Notes under the pieces: model-generated
The model's input: the letters and a program-made list of their open reading frames with translations, nothing else
Told to the model about the DNA's origin: nothing
Database searches by the model: none
In this document: piece after piece, positions 50,709-63,289 of the stretch
Numbering within the stretch: the first letter of the stretch is position 1
Layout: each line of letters begins with the position of its first letter
Source of the DNA: Achromobacter anxifer
Lineage (GTDB): Bacteria; Pseudomonadota; Gammaproteobacteria; Burkholderiales; Burkholderiaceae_B
NCBI RefSeq assembly: GCF_903652925.1
Contig: NZ_CAHLAR010000001.1
Location: forward strand, 806,001 to 870,000
Direction: 5' to 3'
Length of the DNA stretch: 64,000 nucleotides
Position numbers and translations under genes: made by a program

Positions 50709-51605
50709 ATGAACTTGAAATCCCTGCAGTTCTTTTGCGAGGTGGTCGAGACCCGCAATGCCAACCTGGCGGCGCAGCGTCTGCACGTGGTGCCCACGGC
50801 GGTCAGCATGCAGCTCGGCCAGCTGGAGGCCATGCTGGGCGCGAAGGTGTTCGACCGGTCCACGCGGCCCATGACGCTCACCCCATTGGGGCGCTTCATC
50901 TATCCCAAGGCCAAGGCGCTGCTTGCCGATGCCCAGCGCCTGTTCGACGAGGCACAGGACATGGCTTCAGGACATTTCGGCTGGCTCAGCATTGGCTTCA
51001 CGCGCTCGACCATTTTTTCGGTGCTGCCCGATGCGGTGCGCAGGATGAAGGCGGACCTGCCCAAGGTGCGCATCGACCTGACCGAGATCCTCAGCGAGCA
51101 CCAGGCAGAGGCCTTGCGCAGCGGCCTGATCCATGTCGGGCTGTCGCGCGTCATGGGGCCGCGGGCCGAAGAGGACGATCTGGATTACTTCCCTCTGTTC
51201 GATGATGCGCTGGTCGCGGCGGTGCCGGCGTCGGGCTCATATGCCAAGCGCAAGCGGCTTACGCCGAACGATCTGGCCGGCATGGCCTTCGTCAGCTATC
51301 CCAAGGATCCGGAAAGCAGCTTTGCGCGCTCCACCATTCAGGCGCTGGAGCAGGCCGGGGTCAAGGTGCGGGTGGGTTATGAGGCAAAGGAGATCCACAC
51401 CGCATTGGGCCTGGTGGCGGCCGGCCTGGGTTACGCGCTGGTCGGCCGGTCGGTGGCCGACGACAGCCGCGGCGACATCCTGTTCCTGCCGGTGCAAGGG
51501 CTGGCGGCCACGGCCCAGGTATACGCGGTGCGGGCGAAAGGCGCTTCACACCAGCTGGCCGACGATTTCATGAAGATCATCGCGCAGCAGTCGCGCGTGC
51601 GATGA
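50709..51605 (+). CDS. LysR-family regulator of the RraA-Bug genes
   Basis: 298 residues from ATG 50709, giving the usual start 'MNLKSLQFFCEVVETRNANLAA'. The helix-turn-helix (about 2-60) reads 'RLHVVPTAVSMQLGQLEAML'. The ligand-binding part has the CynR/NAC-like layout with 'IGFTRSTIFSVLPDAVRRM'. It is divergent from the RraA-Bug-RraA set by 58 bases, the standard arrangement for a LysR controlling its neighbours. The effector, probably a carboxylic acid, is unknown. Confidence 0.88.
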   Translation: MNLKSLQFFCEVVETRNANLAAQRLHVVPTAVSMQLGQLEAMLGAKVFDRSTRPMTLTPLGRFIYPKAKALLADAQRLFDEAQDMASGHFGWLSIGFTRSTIFSVLPDAVRRMKADLPKVRIDLTEILSEHQAEALRSGLIHVGLSRVMGPRAEEDDLDYFPLFDDALVAAVPASGSYAKRKRLTPNDLAGMAFVSYPKDPESSFARSTIQALEQAGVKVRVGYEAKEIHTALGLVAAGLGYALVGRSVADDSRGDILFLPVQGLAATAQVYAVRAKGASHQLADDFMKIIAQQSRVR

Positions 51606-51617
51606 ACGCCGCGGCGC

Positions 51618-52067
51618 TCAGGCTTGCGGCGCCTTGTCCGCGGCCGCCCGTAGGAAGTTCGCTTCCAGCACGCTGAGCACGCGGTTCAAGGTATCGATGT
51701 CGGCGGCCGACAGGCCCTTGAGCGACTCTTCGAAGAAGGCCGCGCGCTTGGGCAGGGCCTGGCCCACCACGGCCTGCCCGGCGGGCGTGAGGCTGGCGTT
51801 GGTCAGGCGGTTGTCTTGCGGATCGACGGCGCGCGCGATCCAGCCCAGTTTCTGCATGGCCTGCAATTGGCGCGTGAGCGACGCGGGATCGAGCCGGCAA
51901 CGTTCGGCCAGGTGCTTCTGCGAACACTGCCCGCATTCATGCAGGGCCAGGAGGATGCGCCAGCGTGGCAGGGCATGGCCCACCTTGCTGCTGAACGCGC
52001 TCTGCATGCCGCGATAGGCCTGTCCCATGTGCTGGATGACCTGCAGGCCTTGTTGTTGTTTGGGCAA
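51618..52067 (-). CDS. MarR-family transcriptional regulator
   Basis: 149 residues. It has the winged helix 'CGQCSQKHLAERCRLDPASLTRQLQAMQKLGWIARAVDPQDNRLTNASLTPAGQAVVGQAL' in overlapping pieces, typical of MarR repressors. It lies 3 bases downstream of the DHA2 efflux gene, in the same operon. MarR proteins usually repress the gene they accompany and release when bound by a small phenolic or drug. The MFS gene's promoter region holds a palindrome that fits its operator. Confidence 0.88.
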   Translation of the reverse strand: MPKQQQGLQVIQHMGQAYRGMQSAFSSKVGHALPRWRILLALHECGQCSQKHLAERCRLDPASLTRQLQAMQKLGWIARAVDPQDNRLTNASLTPAGQAVVGQALPKRAAFFEESLKGLSAADIDTLNRVLSVLEANFLRAAADKAPQA

Positions 52068-52070
52068 AAG

Positions 52071-53669
52071 CTATTCTCCGACGCCGGCCGGCTCTGGTTT
52101 GGTGGGGCGGATCAATTGGACCGGCGGCACGCGCCGCACGCACCACAGCGCAAACACGGCGACCGCCAGGGCAATGAGCTGCCCCTCGTGGATCGCGCCC
52201 ACAAGCGCAACGCGCGCAATCTCGATCAGCGAGGTTCCATCCTGGCCTTGATGCGCCAATTGTGCCAGGAACTGAGTCTGGGCCTGCGGATTGACCAGCA
52301 TCTGGGGATCGTTCAGCTCCGGCAGCCAGCGGGCCGCAGCCCCGCGCAGCGTGGATTCGACGCCGCTGAAATAGCTGTGGCTGACCATGGTGCCGACGAT
52401 CGCCGTACCCAGCATGCCGCCGATCATGCGCAGCGACTGCAGCAGCGCGGTGGCGATGCCCAGGTGGCTGCGGCCGGCGGTCTGCTGTGCGAAGACGGTG
52501 AGGTTGGGCATGATGAAGCCCATGCCCAGGCCGGCCATCAACATGTATGCGGCGATGAGCGCATGTGACGTATAGCTATGGGTGGTAACTATGCCCAGGC
52601 ACGACAGCGCCATCAGGATGAAGCCGGCGTACAGCATGCGGTTGGGATTGCGGATGCGGGTGATGATGCGGCCGTTGACGATGCTGCCCACCGTGATGAA
52701 GACCACCATCGGTGTGATCAGCAGGCCGGCGTCCTGGGGCGACAGCCCGAAGCCGCCTTGCAGCAGCAGCGGCGCGTAGAACAGCAGCGAATACATGGTC
52801 ACGCCCACCAGCAGGGCCAGCGTGAAGAGCATGGCCAGGCCGCGGTTGCGGAACATGTCCAGGGGCAGCAGCGGATGCGGGCAGCGCTTCTCCCACCAGA
52901 ACAGCACGGCGAAGGCGAGCACGCTGGCCGCGCCCAGTAGCATGAGGGAGGCGCTGAACCCTTCCTTGGGCAGCAGTTCGACCAGCAGTTGCAGGCTGCC
53001 CAGCGCCAGGGCGATCAGCAGCGCGCCCTGCCAGTCCAGGCGTACGCGGCCGGTGGTGTGGTTGCGCAGGTGGGGCAGGTAGCGGCTGACGAACCAGAGG
53101 CCGAGGATGCCGATGGGCAGGTTGACGTAGAACACCGAGCGCCAGCCGTAGTGCTCGGTCAGCGCGCCGCCCAGGGTCGGGCCGATCGCGTTGGCGATGC
53201 CGAAGGCGGAGCTGAGCATGACCTGCCAGCGCAGCCGCACGTGAGGGTCGGGAAACAGGTCGGGGATGGACGCGAAGGCCGTGCCCACCAGCATGCCGCC
53301 GCCTACGCCTTGCAGCGCCCGCGCCAGGACCAGCGTGAACATGCTGTCGGCCGCGCCGCAAAGCACCGAGGCCAGGGTGAACAGCACGATCGCCGCCACC
53401 ACGAAGGGCTTGCGCCCGTAGTAGTCACCCAGGCGTCCGAAGATGGGTACGGTGATGACGGAGGTCAGCAGGTAAGACGTCGCTACCCATGCATACAGTT
53501 CGAAGCCCTTGAGTTCGGCCACAATGGTCGGCAACGCGGTGCCCACCACGGTCTGGTCGATGGCGACCATCATCATGACGAAGCACATGCCCAACATGGC
53601 AAGCAGGGTTTGGCGGAAAGGAAGCACCTGACCGGGCGAATGTGGGGTGCTGGGAGCGGGGGCGGACAT
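52071..53669 (-). CDS. DHA2-family multidrug efflux transporter (EmrB/QacA type)
   Basis: 532 residues from ATG 53669 ('MSAPAPSTPHSP'); a TTG start 30 bases earlier would place the presumed operator inside the gene. Fourteen membrane helices are expected. Motif A is 'PIFGRLGDYYGRKPF', and 'IDQTVVGTALPTIVAEL' with 'FGIANAIGPTLGGAL' (motif C) fit the 14-helix drug/H+ antiporters. It is followed by a MarR repressor gene 3 bases away, so the two form a regulated efflux operon. No membrane-fusion partner (EmrA) gene is present. Confidence 0.9.
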   Translation of the reverse strand: MSAPAPSTPHSPGQVLPFRQTLLAMLGMCFVMMMVAIDQTVVGTALPTIVAELKGFELYAWVATSYLLTSVITVPIFGRLGDYYGRKPFVVAAIVLFTLASVLCGAADSMFTLVLARALQGVGGGMLVGTAFASIPDLFPDPHVRLRWQVMLSSAFGIANAIGPTLGGALTEHYGWRSVFYVNLPIGILGLWFVSRYLPHLRNHTTGRVRLDWQGALLIALALGSLQLLVELLPKEGFSASLMLLGAASVLAFAVLFWWEKRCPHPLLPLDMFRNRGLAMLFTLALLVGVTMYSLLFYAPLLLQGGFGLSPQDAGLLITPMVVFITVGSIVNGRIITRIRNPNRMLYAGFILMALSCLGIVTTHSYTSHALIAAYMLMAGLGMGFIMPNLTVFAQQTAGRSHLGIATALLQSLRMIGGMLGTAIVGTMVSHSYFSGVESTLRGAAARWLPELNDPQMLVNPQAQTQFLAQLAHQGQDGTSLIEIARVALVGAIHEGQLIALAVAVFALWCVRRVPPVQLIRPTKPEPAGVGE

Positions 53670-53679
53670 CTGTGGACGT

Positions 53680-53698
53680 ATCAATGATTGATGTATCA
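53680..53698 (-). promoter_or_regulatory. probable MarR operator at the efflux promoter
   Basis: ATCAATGATTGAT (53680-53692) is a perfect palindrome about one central base. It overlaps a second near-palindrome TGAT-GT-ATCA (53689-53698). Both lie 11-29 bases upstream of the chosen start codon. A -10-like TAGAAT on the minus strand lies just upstream, near 53708-53703. The site suits a MarR dimer repressing the operon. Confidence 0.6.
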
Positions 53699-53699
53699 A

Positions 53700-54063
53700 A
53701 CATTCTAGTCCTACAATCCGCCAGACAGAAAGTTGTCAGGTCCGGCGCCGGATTTCCCGGCCGGGGCGGTCAGCCATAGGGATGATTTTGCGCCGGCTTG
53801 CCCGGCGGCTCTCGCGAAGCCGGCCCGATTTGTTACGATAGCGCTATCTGTACGCTGGCCCTGCTGGCGTCTTCATCAGGCTTTCCTTGGCAGATCCCCC
53901 TTCAAGGCGCCGAAGCTCCGGCTTCGGCAAGAGATCGGGCACGCCCTGAAAGACCGATGGCGTGACAGGCCGGGTGATTTTTTCACCGGCAAAGCTCCTT
54001 CCCCGTGCCGGGCGCGGCGGATGGCATTCAAGGATTTCCAGTCGAGGTACCGACGGGGCAGCA
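53700..54063. other. 364-base gap before asmA
   Basis: Several overlapping open frames are present but none has a convincing start or resemblance. The clearest site is a perfect 12-bp palindrome GATAGCGCTATC at 53837-53848, which could be an operator of either flanking gene. The rest gives nothing supportable. AsmA translation starts at ATG 54064, after an AGGTACCGACGGGGCAGCA leader with only a weak ribosome site. Confidence 0.45.
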
Positions 54064-56592
54064 ATGAAAACGTGGTTCAAGCGCATTTTGATAGGCCTGG
54101 TTGTGTTGGTTGTCGTGGCCGTCGTTGGCCTGGCCATCTTCTTGCTGACATTCGACCCCAACGCGTACAAGTACAAGCTGGAAGAGCTTGTCCAGCAACG
54201 CTATCACCGCACGCTCACGATCGATGGCGAGATCGAGCTCTCGCTCTTCCCGCGCATCGGCCTGTCGGTGCAGGGTGTGTCCCTGTCCGAGCCCAATAGC
54301 ACGGAAACCTTCGCGTCCATCGACAGCACGCGGCTGGCGGTGGCCGTGTGGCCGCTGCTGTCCAACAGCTTCGTGGTCGACCACGTGGCCATCAGCGGCC
54401 TGAAGGCGCGCGTGGTGCGGGACAAGCAGGGCATGTTCAATTTCAGCAATCTCGTGGGCGGCACCGCGCCGGTCACGGCGGCGCCGGAGAATCCCGCCGA
54501 GGCGCTGGCGGGCGCGGCCCAGACCGCGGTCCAGGCCATCGCCAACGGCAACCTGCCGCAGTCGCGCAACAACATGCAGATCGACATCGCCGGCCTGGAC
54601 TTGAAGGACGGGCAGGTGCAGCTACAGGACGCCATCTCGGGCATGGCGGTGGCGGTCACCAAGATCAACGCCAATACCGGCCGCGTCACCTTCAACCAGC
54701 CGTTCGACGTGCGCCTGACCGCGCGCGTCGAAGGCGGCGATCCGCGCGTGGACGCCAACCTGACCGGCCAGGCCCTGTTGACGCTGGATCCTTCCGCCAA
54801 GCGCTACGCCGCGCAGAAGCTGGATCTGCGCATGGACGGCAAACTGCCGGGCGCCGAGGCCAAGAGCCTGGCCGTGCGCGGCAACCTGGCGTTCAACGGC
54901 CAGAAATCGGCGCTGGATGTGGCCGGCCTGGAAGTTGTGTTCCAGGGTGACGTTACCGATCCCTCGGCGCGCGCCACCAATGTGGAGGCCAGCGTGGCCG
55001 TGCCCAAGCTGTCGATCGATCCGCACAAGAACCAGCTGCAGATCGAGAAGCTGGCGATCCGCGCCAAGGGCGGCGTGACCGACGGTCCGTTCGAGTTCGC
55101 CGTGGACGCGCCCGCGCTCAATATCTCTCCGGCGTCGGCCACCGGCGAAGCGCTGACCGGCCGAGTGCGCATCAGTGGCCTGGACGCGAGCTTCGGCCTG
55201 AACGGCATCAGCGGCAACGCTGGCGAGCTGGACATCAAGGAAGCCAAGCTGGACAGCACGTCCAAGAAGGGCGAGCGTATCGTCAAGTTGAACTTCGCCT
55301 CGCCGCTGTCGTTGAACCTCCTGCAGCGCAGCGGCGGCCTGTCCGGCCTGCGCGGCGACGTCAACATCACCGATCCGGGGCTGCCCAAGGGCAGCCTGCA
55401 GATTCCGGTGATCGGCAGCGTGACGGCGGACCTGCGCAAGGACCAGGCCACCAGCAAGATCAACGCGGTGCTGGAAGGCGGCAAGTTCGACCTGAGCGCC
55501 GACATCAACAAGCTGAGCGAGTCGCCGCAGGTGAATTTTGCGCTGGCCGTGGATACGCTGGACCTGGACAAGCTGGTGCCGCCTGTGGCGGCCGCGCCCG
55601 CCGCCCAGCCCGCGCCCAAGCAGCCGGCCGAAGCCAAGAAGGAAGACGGAAAGCCGGCGCAACCGGCGCCCGCTCCGGCGCCTGCCCCAGCCAAGCCCGC
55701 CGACGACACGATCGACCTGTCGGCGCTGATCGGCCCGAGCGTCAATGGCACGATCAAGATCGGCAAGCTGGTCGTGCGCGGCCTGAAAGCCGATGACGTC
55801 GGCGCCGCCGTGAAGCTGGACAAGGGCAAGCTGGACATCTCCAGCCTGACGGCGGGCCTCTACGGCGGCAAGCTGGCGGGTGCGCTGTCGGTGGACGCCG
55901 CGCAGGGCAACCAGCTGGCCACCAAGATGTCGCTTGCCGGCATCGCGATCGAGCCCTTCCTGATGGACCTGGCGCGCCAGAACGTGCTGAGCGGCACGGG
56001 CAGCCTGGCGCTCGACCTGAAGACGGCCGGCGCGAATGCCTATGCCATGAAGAGCGGCCTGGGCGGCACCCTGCAATTGCGCCTGCGTGACGGCGCGGTC
56101 AAGGGCATCAACCTGACGCAGACGCTGCGCGAACTGAAGGCCGCGTTCCAGCCGGACTCACAGAATGAAACCGTCGCCGCCGACACCAGCAAGCAGACGG
56201 AGTTCTCGGAAATGGACGCCGACCTGGCCTTCACCAAGGGCGTGGCCGCGGTCAAGCGCCTGAACGTCGTGTCGCCGCTGCTGCGCGTGACGCAGGGCGA
56301 TCCGGCCACCATCGACTTCGTCAAGAACGAACTGGACCTGGTGGCGCGCGCCCGCGTCGTCAATCCGGCCGCCGACCCGGCGGGCCAGGAACTGATAGAC
56401 CTGAAGGACGTGACCATCCCGGTGCACGTCAAGGGCCCGTTCGACAAGCCGACCTACACGCTGCTCTGGAAGGACGCCATCGGCGGCATTCTCAAACGCA
56501 GCCTTGAGAACAAGCTGCGCGACGCGGTCACGGGCAAGGGCAAGGGCGGCGCGGCCGTCGACAAGGCTCTGAAGGGATTGCTGGGCAAATGA
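54064..56592 (+). CDS. asmA: AsmA-family envelope protein
   Basis: 842 residues from ATG 54064, where a single N-terminal membrane anchor starts ('MKTWFKRILIGLVVLVVVAV'), leaving the rest in the periplasm. The AsmA N-terminal part has 'FLLTFDPNAYKYKLEELVQQ' and 'LTIDGEIELSLFPRIGLSVQGVSL'. A Pro/Ala-rich linker lies around residues 515-560, then a C-terminal AsmA domain with 'GTIKIGKLVVRGLKADDV' and 'GGTLQLRLRDGAVKGINLTQTLRELKAAF'. The AsmA-like family (with TamB/YhdP) is implicated in moving phospholipid to the outer membrane. It overlaps the next gene by four bases (ATGA). Confidence 0.91.
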   Translation: MKTWFKRILIGLVVLVVVAVVGLAIFLLTFDPNAYKYKLEELVQQRYHRTLTIDGEIELSLFPRIGLSVQGVSLSEPNSTETFASIDSTRLAVAVWPLLSNSFVVDHVAISGLKARVVRDKQGMFNFSNLVGGTAPVTAAPENPAEALAGAAQTAVQAIANGNLPQSRNNMQIDIAGLDLKDGQVQLQDAISGMAVAVTKINANTGRVTFNQPFDVRLTARVEGGDPRVDANLTGQALLTLDPSAKRYAAQKLDLRMDGKLPGAEAKSLAVRGNLAFNGQKSALDVAGLEVVFQGDVTDPSARATNVEASVAVPKLSIDPHKNQLQIEKLAIRAKGGVTDGPFEFAVDAPALNISPASATGEALTGRVRISGLDASFGLNGISGNAGELDIKEAKLDSTSKKGERIVKLNFASPLSLNLLQRSGGLSGLRGDVNITDPGLPKGSLQIPVIGSVTADLRKDQATSKINAVLEGGKFDLSADINKLSESPQVNFALAVDTLDLDKLVPPVAAAPAAQPAPKQPAEAKKEDGKPAQPAPAPAPAPAKPADDTIDLSALIGPSVNGTIKIGKLVVRGLKADDVGAAVKLDKGKLDISSLTAGLYGGKLAGALSVDAAQGNQLATKMSLAGIAIEPFLMDLARQNVLSGTGSLALDLKTAGANAYAMKSGLGGTLQLRLRDGAVKGINLTQTLRELKAAFQPDSQNETVAADTSKQTEFSEMDADLAFTKGVAAVKRLNVVSPLLRVTQGDPATIDFVKNELDLVARARVVNPAADPAGQELIDLKDVTIPVHVKGPFDKPTYTLLWKDAIGGILKRSLENKLRDAVTGKGKGGAAVDKALKGLLGK

Positions 56593-56975
56593 ACGCCGGA
56601 CACTTCCAGCCGGTGGCCGAATGCGGCGCCACCACGCAGCCCGATGCCGCCAGCTACCATCGCCAGTGGCTGGTCGCCAACGATTCCGGCCAGTGGCTGA
56701 ACCGGGAACTGTGCCCGCGGCTGGCGGACGTCTCGGTCGAATTGCGGCTGGGTTATCTGGTGCTGAAGGCGCCGGGCATGCTGCGCATGGACATTCCGCT
56801 GGACGTCATCGAAGACGACGACAGCGTGCGTTACAGCATGAAGGTTGGCGAGCAGGTCATCGACGTGATCGACGAAGGAGAGCTGGCCGCGGCCTGGATC
56901 TCCAACTTCGTGCAGGTGCCTTGCCGCATCATGAAGGTGCACCCGGAAACACCGGTCACCGATTGGCCGGCCTGA
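56589..56975 (+). CDS. stand-alone MOSC N-terminal beta-barrel protein
   Basis: 128 residues. 'HRQWLVANDSGQWLNRELCPRLADVSVELRLGYLVLKAPGM' (in pieces) matches the MOSC_N barrel that precedes the MOSC molybdenum-cofactor domain in YcbX-type and mARC-like proteins. The catalytic MOSC half with its Mo-binding cysteine is absent: the protein ends at 'VTDWPA' and the downstream gene is benE on the other strand. It is translationally coupled to asmA (ATGA). Whether it is a functional domain protein or a truncated remnant is open; no frame continues the MOSC domain nearby. Confidence 0.65.
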   Translation: MNAGHFQPVAECGATTQPDAASYHRQWLVANDSGQWLNRELCPRLADVSVELRLGYLVLKAPGMLRMDIPLDVIEDDDSVRYSMKVGEQVIDVIDEGELAAAWISNFVQVPCRIMKVHPETPVTDWPA

Positions 56976-56999
56976 TTGCGCCGCGACGCGCCGGCCGCC

Positions 57000-59100
<2,101 letters not shown>

Positions 59101-59158
59101 GCGAGCTCCGTACCGTTATTAGTGGTGTACACCATCCTCCGAAGCTCGGATTATTGAC

Positions 59159-59723
59159 CTATTTGCGCAATGCAGCAAATTCCAGAAGATGGTAGTGGAC
59201 CGCACCTGCCTTGTCCTGCCGCAGGATGGTGAATCCTTCGGGGGCTTCGATGGGGCTTTCCGCCTCTACGTAGACTAGCCCATGCTCGGTCAGAATGCCC
59301 GGGAGAATGGGCCACAGGCGTGGCAGCCAGCCCTGGCCGAAGGGCGGATCCAGCAAGATCAGGTCAAATCGGGACGCATCCATGCGTTCGGCCACCTGCA
59401 TGGCGTCGCCCACGTGGATGCGTATCATGTCGGCTTTGAGCTTGTCGCGCAGTGTCCGCAGCGCGGACGCGGCGGTCTTGTCCCGCTCGACCATCTGCAC
59501 ATGCGCCACGCCGCGCGAGGCCGCCTCGAAGCCCAGGGCGCCGCTGCCGGCGAACAGATCCAGCACCTGCTTGTCGGCGAAGTCGCCGCCCCACAGGTGA
59601 TTCAGCCAGTTGAACAGCGTCTCGCGCACCCGGTCGGGCGTGGGGCGCAGCGTCTCCACGTCGGGCACGACGATGGGGGTGCGCCTGTATTGGCCCCCGA
59701 CGATACGAATATACTTGTTACCC

Positions 59724-59725
<2 letters not shown>
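59159..59725 (-). CDS. rsmD: 16S rRNA guanine-966 N2-methyltransferase
   Basis: 188 residues from ATG 59725 ('MGNKYIRIVGGQYRRT'). The family N-terminus is 'IRIVGGQYRRTPI' and 'RPTPDRVRETLFNWL', the SAM motif 'QVLDLFAGSGALGFEAASRG', and the catalytic 'LILLDPPFGQG' (D/NPPY-like). It methylates G966 of 16S rRNA in the 30S subunit. The open frame continues upstream antisense through ftsY but without any rsmD similarity. Its start codon overlaps the ftsY start codon on the other strand: both are read from one CATG (59723-59726). Confidence 0.95.
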
Positions 59726-61211
<1,486 letters not shown>

Positions 61212-61247
61212 TGCCGCAGGATCCGGCGCGTTGGCGCCGGCCAAAAC

Positions 61248-61274
61248 AAAAGGGACGGCAGCGCCGTCCCTTTT
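61248..61274. terminator. bidirectional terminator between ftsY and the CYTH-CHAD gene
   Basis: AAAAGGGACGGC (61248-61259) and GCCGTCCCTTTT (61263-61274) form a perfect 12-bp stem with an AGC loop. The A-run and T-run serve both converging genes. Confidence 0.88.
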
Positions 61275-61289
61275 GCATTCAAGCCCGCA

Positions 61290-62948
61290 TCACTTCCAGA
61301 ACGGCTTGCTTGCGGCCAGGTCGTCGAAGGCGCGCTGCGCGTCTTCCGCCAGCTCTTCCAGGCGGGCGCTGATCCAGCCCAGCGCGAACCAGGCCTGGGG
61401 GTGGGTGGCGGTGCAGGACTCGTAGTAATCCTTGGCCACCGCCAGATCGTTGATCTCGCCCAGGATGTCCTGCACCCGCGACAGCAGCTTGCGATAGCCG
61501 CGCAGCTTGCCGGCGGGCAGCAGCGATTCCGCGAACGCCAGGCTGTAGCGCAGGCGCTTGCCGCGCTTGCGCAGTTCGTGGCGCGTGGGGATGTCCAGCG
61601 TGGAGAACTGCGTGCCCTGGTCGGCGACCTTGCTGTGCCAGCGATGCAGGCGCCGCGCCAGTTGCTTGTGCAGACGCCGCGGATCGGGTTCGGGCGCCAG
61701 CATCGGAATGATGGTGGGCCTGACGCTGGGCGCCGCCACGCCGCCTTCCAAGCGGATGGCGGGCTCGGGCGCGGTGTCGCTGGGCGTGCCGTTGGCGATC
61801 GTCTGGCCTTCGGTGGACGGCAGGGCGGGCGGCACGTCCAGGCTCCATTCCAGCAGTTCCAGCAGCCAGGCCTGGAACGCCTTGCCGCCGGCGATGCTGC
61901 GGGCATCCTGTTCGGGCGGCGCGGCTTCCATGGGGATGACCGGCATGCCTGCGCGCATCAGCGCGGGCGCCACGGTTTCGTTCAGCACGTCCTGGTCGCG
62001 GTTGGCGCCGAAGGCGGCGAAATGCGTGCGCACGCCTTGCAGCAGGGCGTCGGGGATCGGCGCGATCCAGCCGTCGAACAGCTTCCAGCCCGAGCGCAGC
62101 CGGCGCACGCCCACTCGCAGTTGGTGCACGTGTTCGGAGTTGCCGGCGCGGTACACGCCTTCCGTGTCGACCTCGGCCAGCACCGCGGCGTTGCGCGCGA
62201 TCTGGTCCAGGCATTCCGCTGCGATGCGCGCCATGGCCTGCGAGGGCGTCATGTCTTCGCGCAGTTTCACCGAGGCCGCGCCGCGCGGCGCCCAGAATTG
62301 CGCGATGGCTTGCGCGCGGCGGGTTTCGAGATCGTCGCCCGGGATCGCGTCGACGTCGGCCAGGCGCTGCGCCAGCAGGGCCAGCGCGTCGCCGCGTTCG
62401 GACTTGCTGCGCGGGTCCAGCACCAGGCCGTGGCGTTGCTGCCAGCCGCGGGCCGCGGCGAAGATGGCGGCGGGGCGGCCCGACACCAGTTCGAATTCCA
62501 GTTCGGAGATGGGCAGTTCAAGCGCCCCGGCGCGCAGCAGGCCGGTGTCGTAGGCCAGTTCCACCGTGCCGTAGCGCGTGCGGACCTTGCGCAGCAGCCG
62601 CTGCACGTCGGTTTCGTAGCGCAGGCCCAGCTCGCCCTTGACGGCCGCCAGCGCGGCTTCGACTTCCGTGCCGGCATACACCGACAGGTCCAGCACCGGG
62701 CCCGGGCGCGGATGGTTGAGTTCGATGCGGGTGATGGCGTTGATGCCGGGCATCTTCAGCGTCTGCACCCAGTCGCGGCCTTCCTGGCGCAGGCGGATGG
62801 CGATGCGCGCCCGCGCAAGCTCGCGTTCCGGCGTATCGAAATACATGGCGTGCAGGCGGATGCGGGTCGCCTCGCGCTGCTTGATCTCTCGCTGCACGGC
62901 CTGGCGCGAAGCCGCGGGCACGTGCAGTTTCAATTCCTGTTCCGACAT
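61290..62948 (-). CDS. CYTH-CHAD protein, probable inorganic triphosphatase
   Basis: 552 residues. The N-terminal CYTH domain (about 1-195) starts 'MSEQELKLHV' (ExExK-type motif) and has 'YFDTPERELARARIAIRLRQEG' and 'LPISELEFELVSG', the acid/base tunnel of triphosphate tunnel enzymes. The C-terminal CHAD domain (about 225-552) is helical with conserved histidines and arginines, for example 'VHQLRVGVRRLRSGWKLF' and 'HELRKRGKRLRYSLAFAESLL'. The CHAD half binds polyphosphate in studied cases, and YgiF of E. coli hydrolyses inorganic triphosphate. An insert near residues 350-430 is low complexity. It is convergent with ftsY. Confidence 0.9.
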   Translation of the reverse strand: MSEQELKLHVPAASRQAVQREIKQREATRIRLHAMYFDTPERELARARIAIRLRQEGRDWVQTLKMPGINAITRIELNHPRPGPVLDLSVYAGTEVEAALAAVKGELGLRYETDVQRLLRKVRTRYGTVELAYDTGLLRAGALELPISELEFELVSGRPAAIFAAARGWQQRHGLVLDPRSKSERGDALALLAQRLADVDAIPGDDLETRRAQAIAQFWAPRGAASVKLREDMTPSQAMARIAAECLDQIARNAAVLAEVDTEGVYRAGNSEHVHQLRVGVRRLRSGWKLFDGWIAPIPDALLQGVRTHFAAFGANRDQDVLNETVAPALMRAGMPVIPMEAAPPEQDARSIAGGKAFQAWLLELLEWSLDVPPALPSTEGQTIANGTPSDTAPEPAIRLEGGVAAPSVRPTIIPMLAPEPDPRRLHKQLARRLHRWHSKVADQGTQFSTLDIPTRHELRKRGKRLRYSLAFAESLLPAGKLRGYRKLLSRVQDILGEINDLAVAKDYYESCTATHPQAWFALGWISARLEELAEDAQRAFDDLAASKPFWK

Positions 62949-63289
62949 GGCGGCGGGTGTCCAACGGCAAAAGCCGAGATCTTAATCAAACGGGAAGGGC
63001 GATTTGATGACCGGTCATATTTATTTCACATGGAGCATAGACGTGTTTGCGGCGCATCAACAACCTGGCCCGAAGCCGGAGGACCCCAGGGAAGGCTGGC
63101 GGCGAGCGCTTGCATGTCCGGGAAGCGCGGCGGGGCCGGTCTGGCGAACCAGCCCCGGCAAGATGCCTGGCCGCGCACGGTCTTTCAATTTGTAATCGGC
63201 CGACGGCAGGGGCCGCGCCGGCATTCATCCAAAAAAAACCGCCCGTTTCCGGGCGGAGCAAAGGAACGCTGTATGAGTCCGCAATCACA
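62949..63289. other. 341-base gap between the CYTH-CHAD gene and phnE
   Basis: No convincing gene. An AT-rich stretch (about 62980-63050) next to the CYTH-CHAD start is its likely promoter and includes a perfect palindrome ATGACCGGTCAT at 63007-63018. The other end holds the phnE terminator. Overlapping frames in between are long but unconvincing. Confidence 0.45.
63231..63256 (-). terminator. Rho-independent terminator of phnE
   Basis: On the minus strand, CCGCCCG (63256-63250) pairs with CGGGCGG (63245-63239) with a 4-base loop and is followed by eight T (63238-63231). It lies 34 bases beyond the phnE stop. Confidence 0.9.

Noticed and set aside
53733-54299. Open frame overlapping the beginning of asmA
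   Set aside because: It lies in another frame, has no ribosome site and its second half overlaps the clear AsmA anchor sequence.
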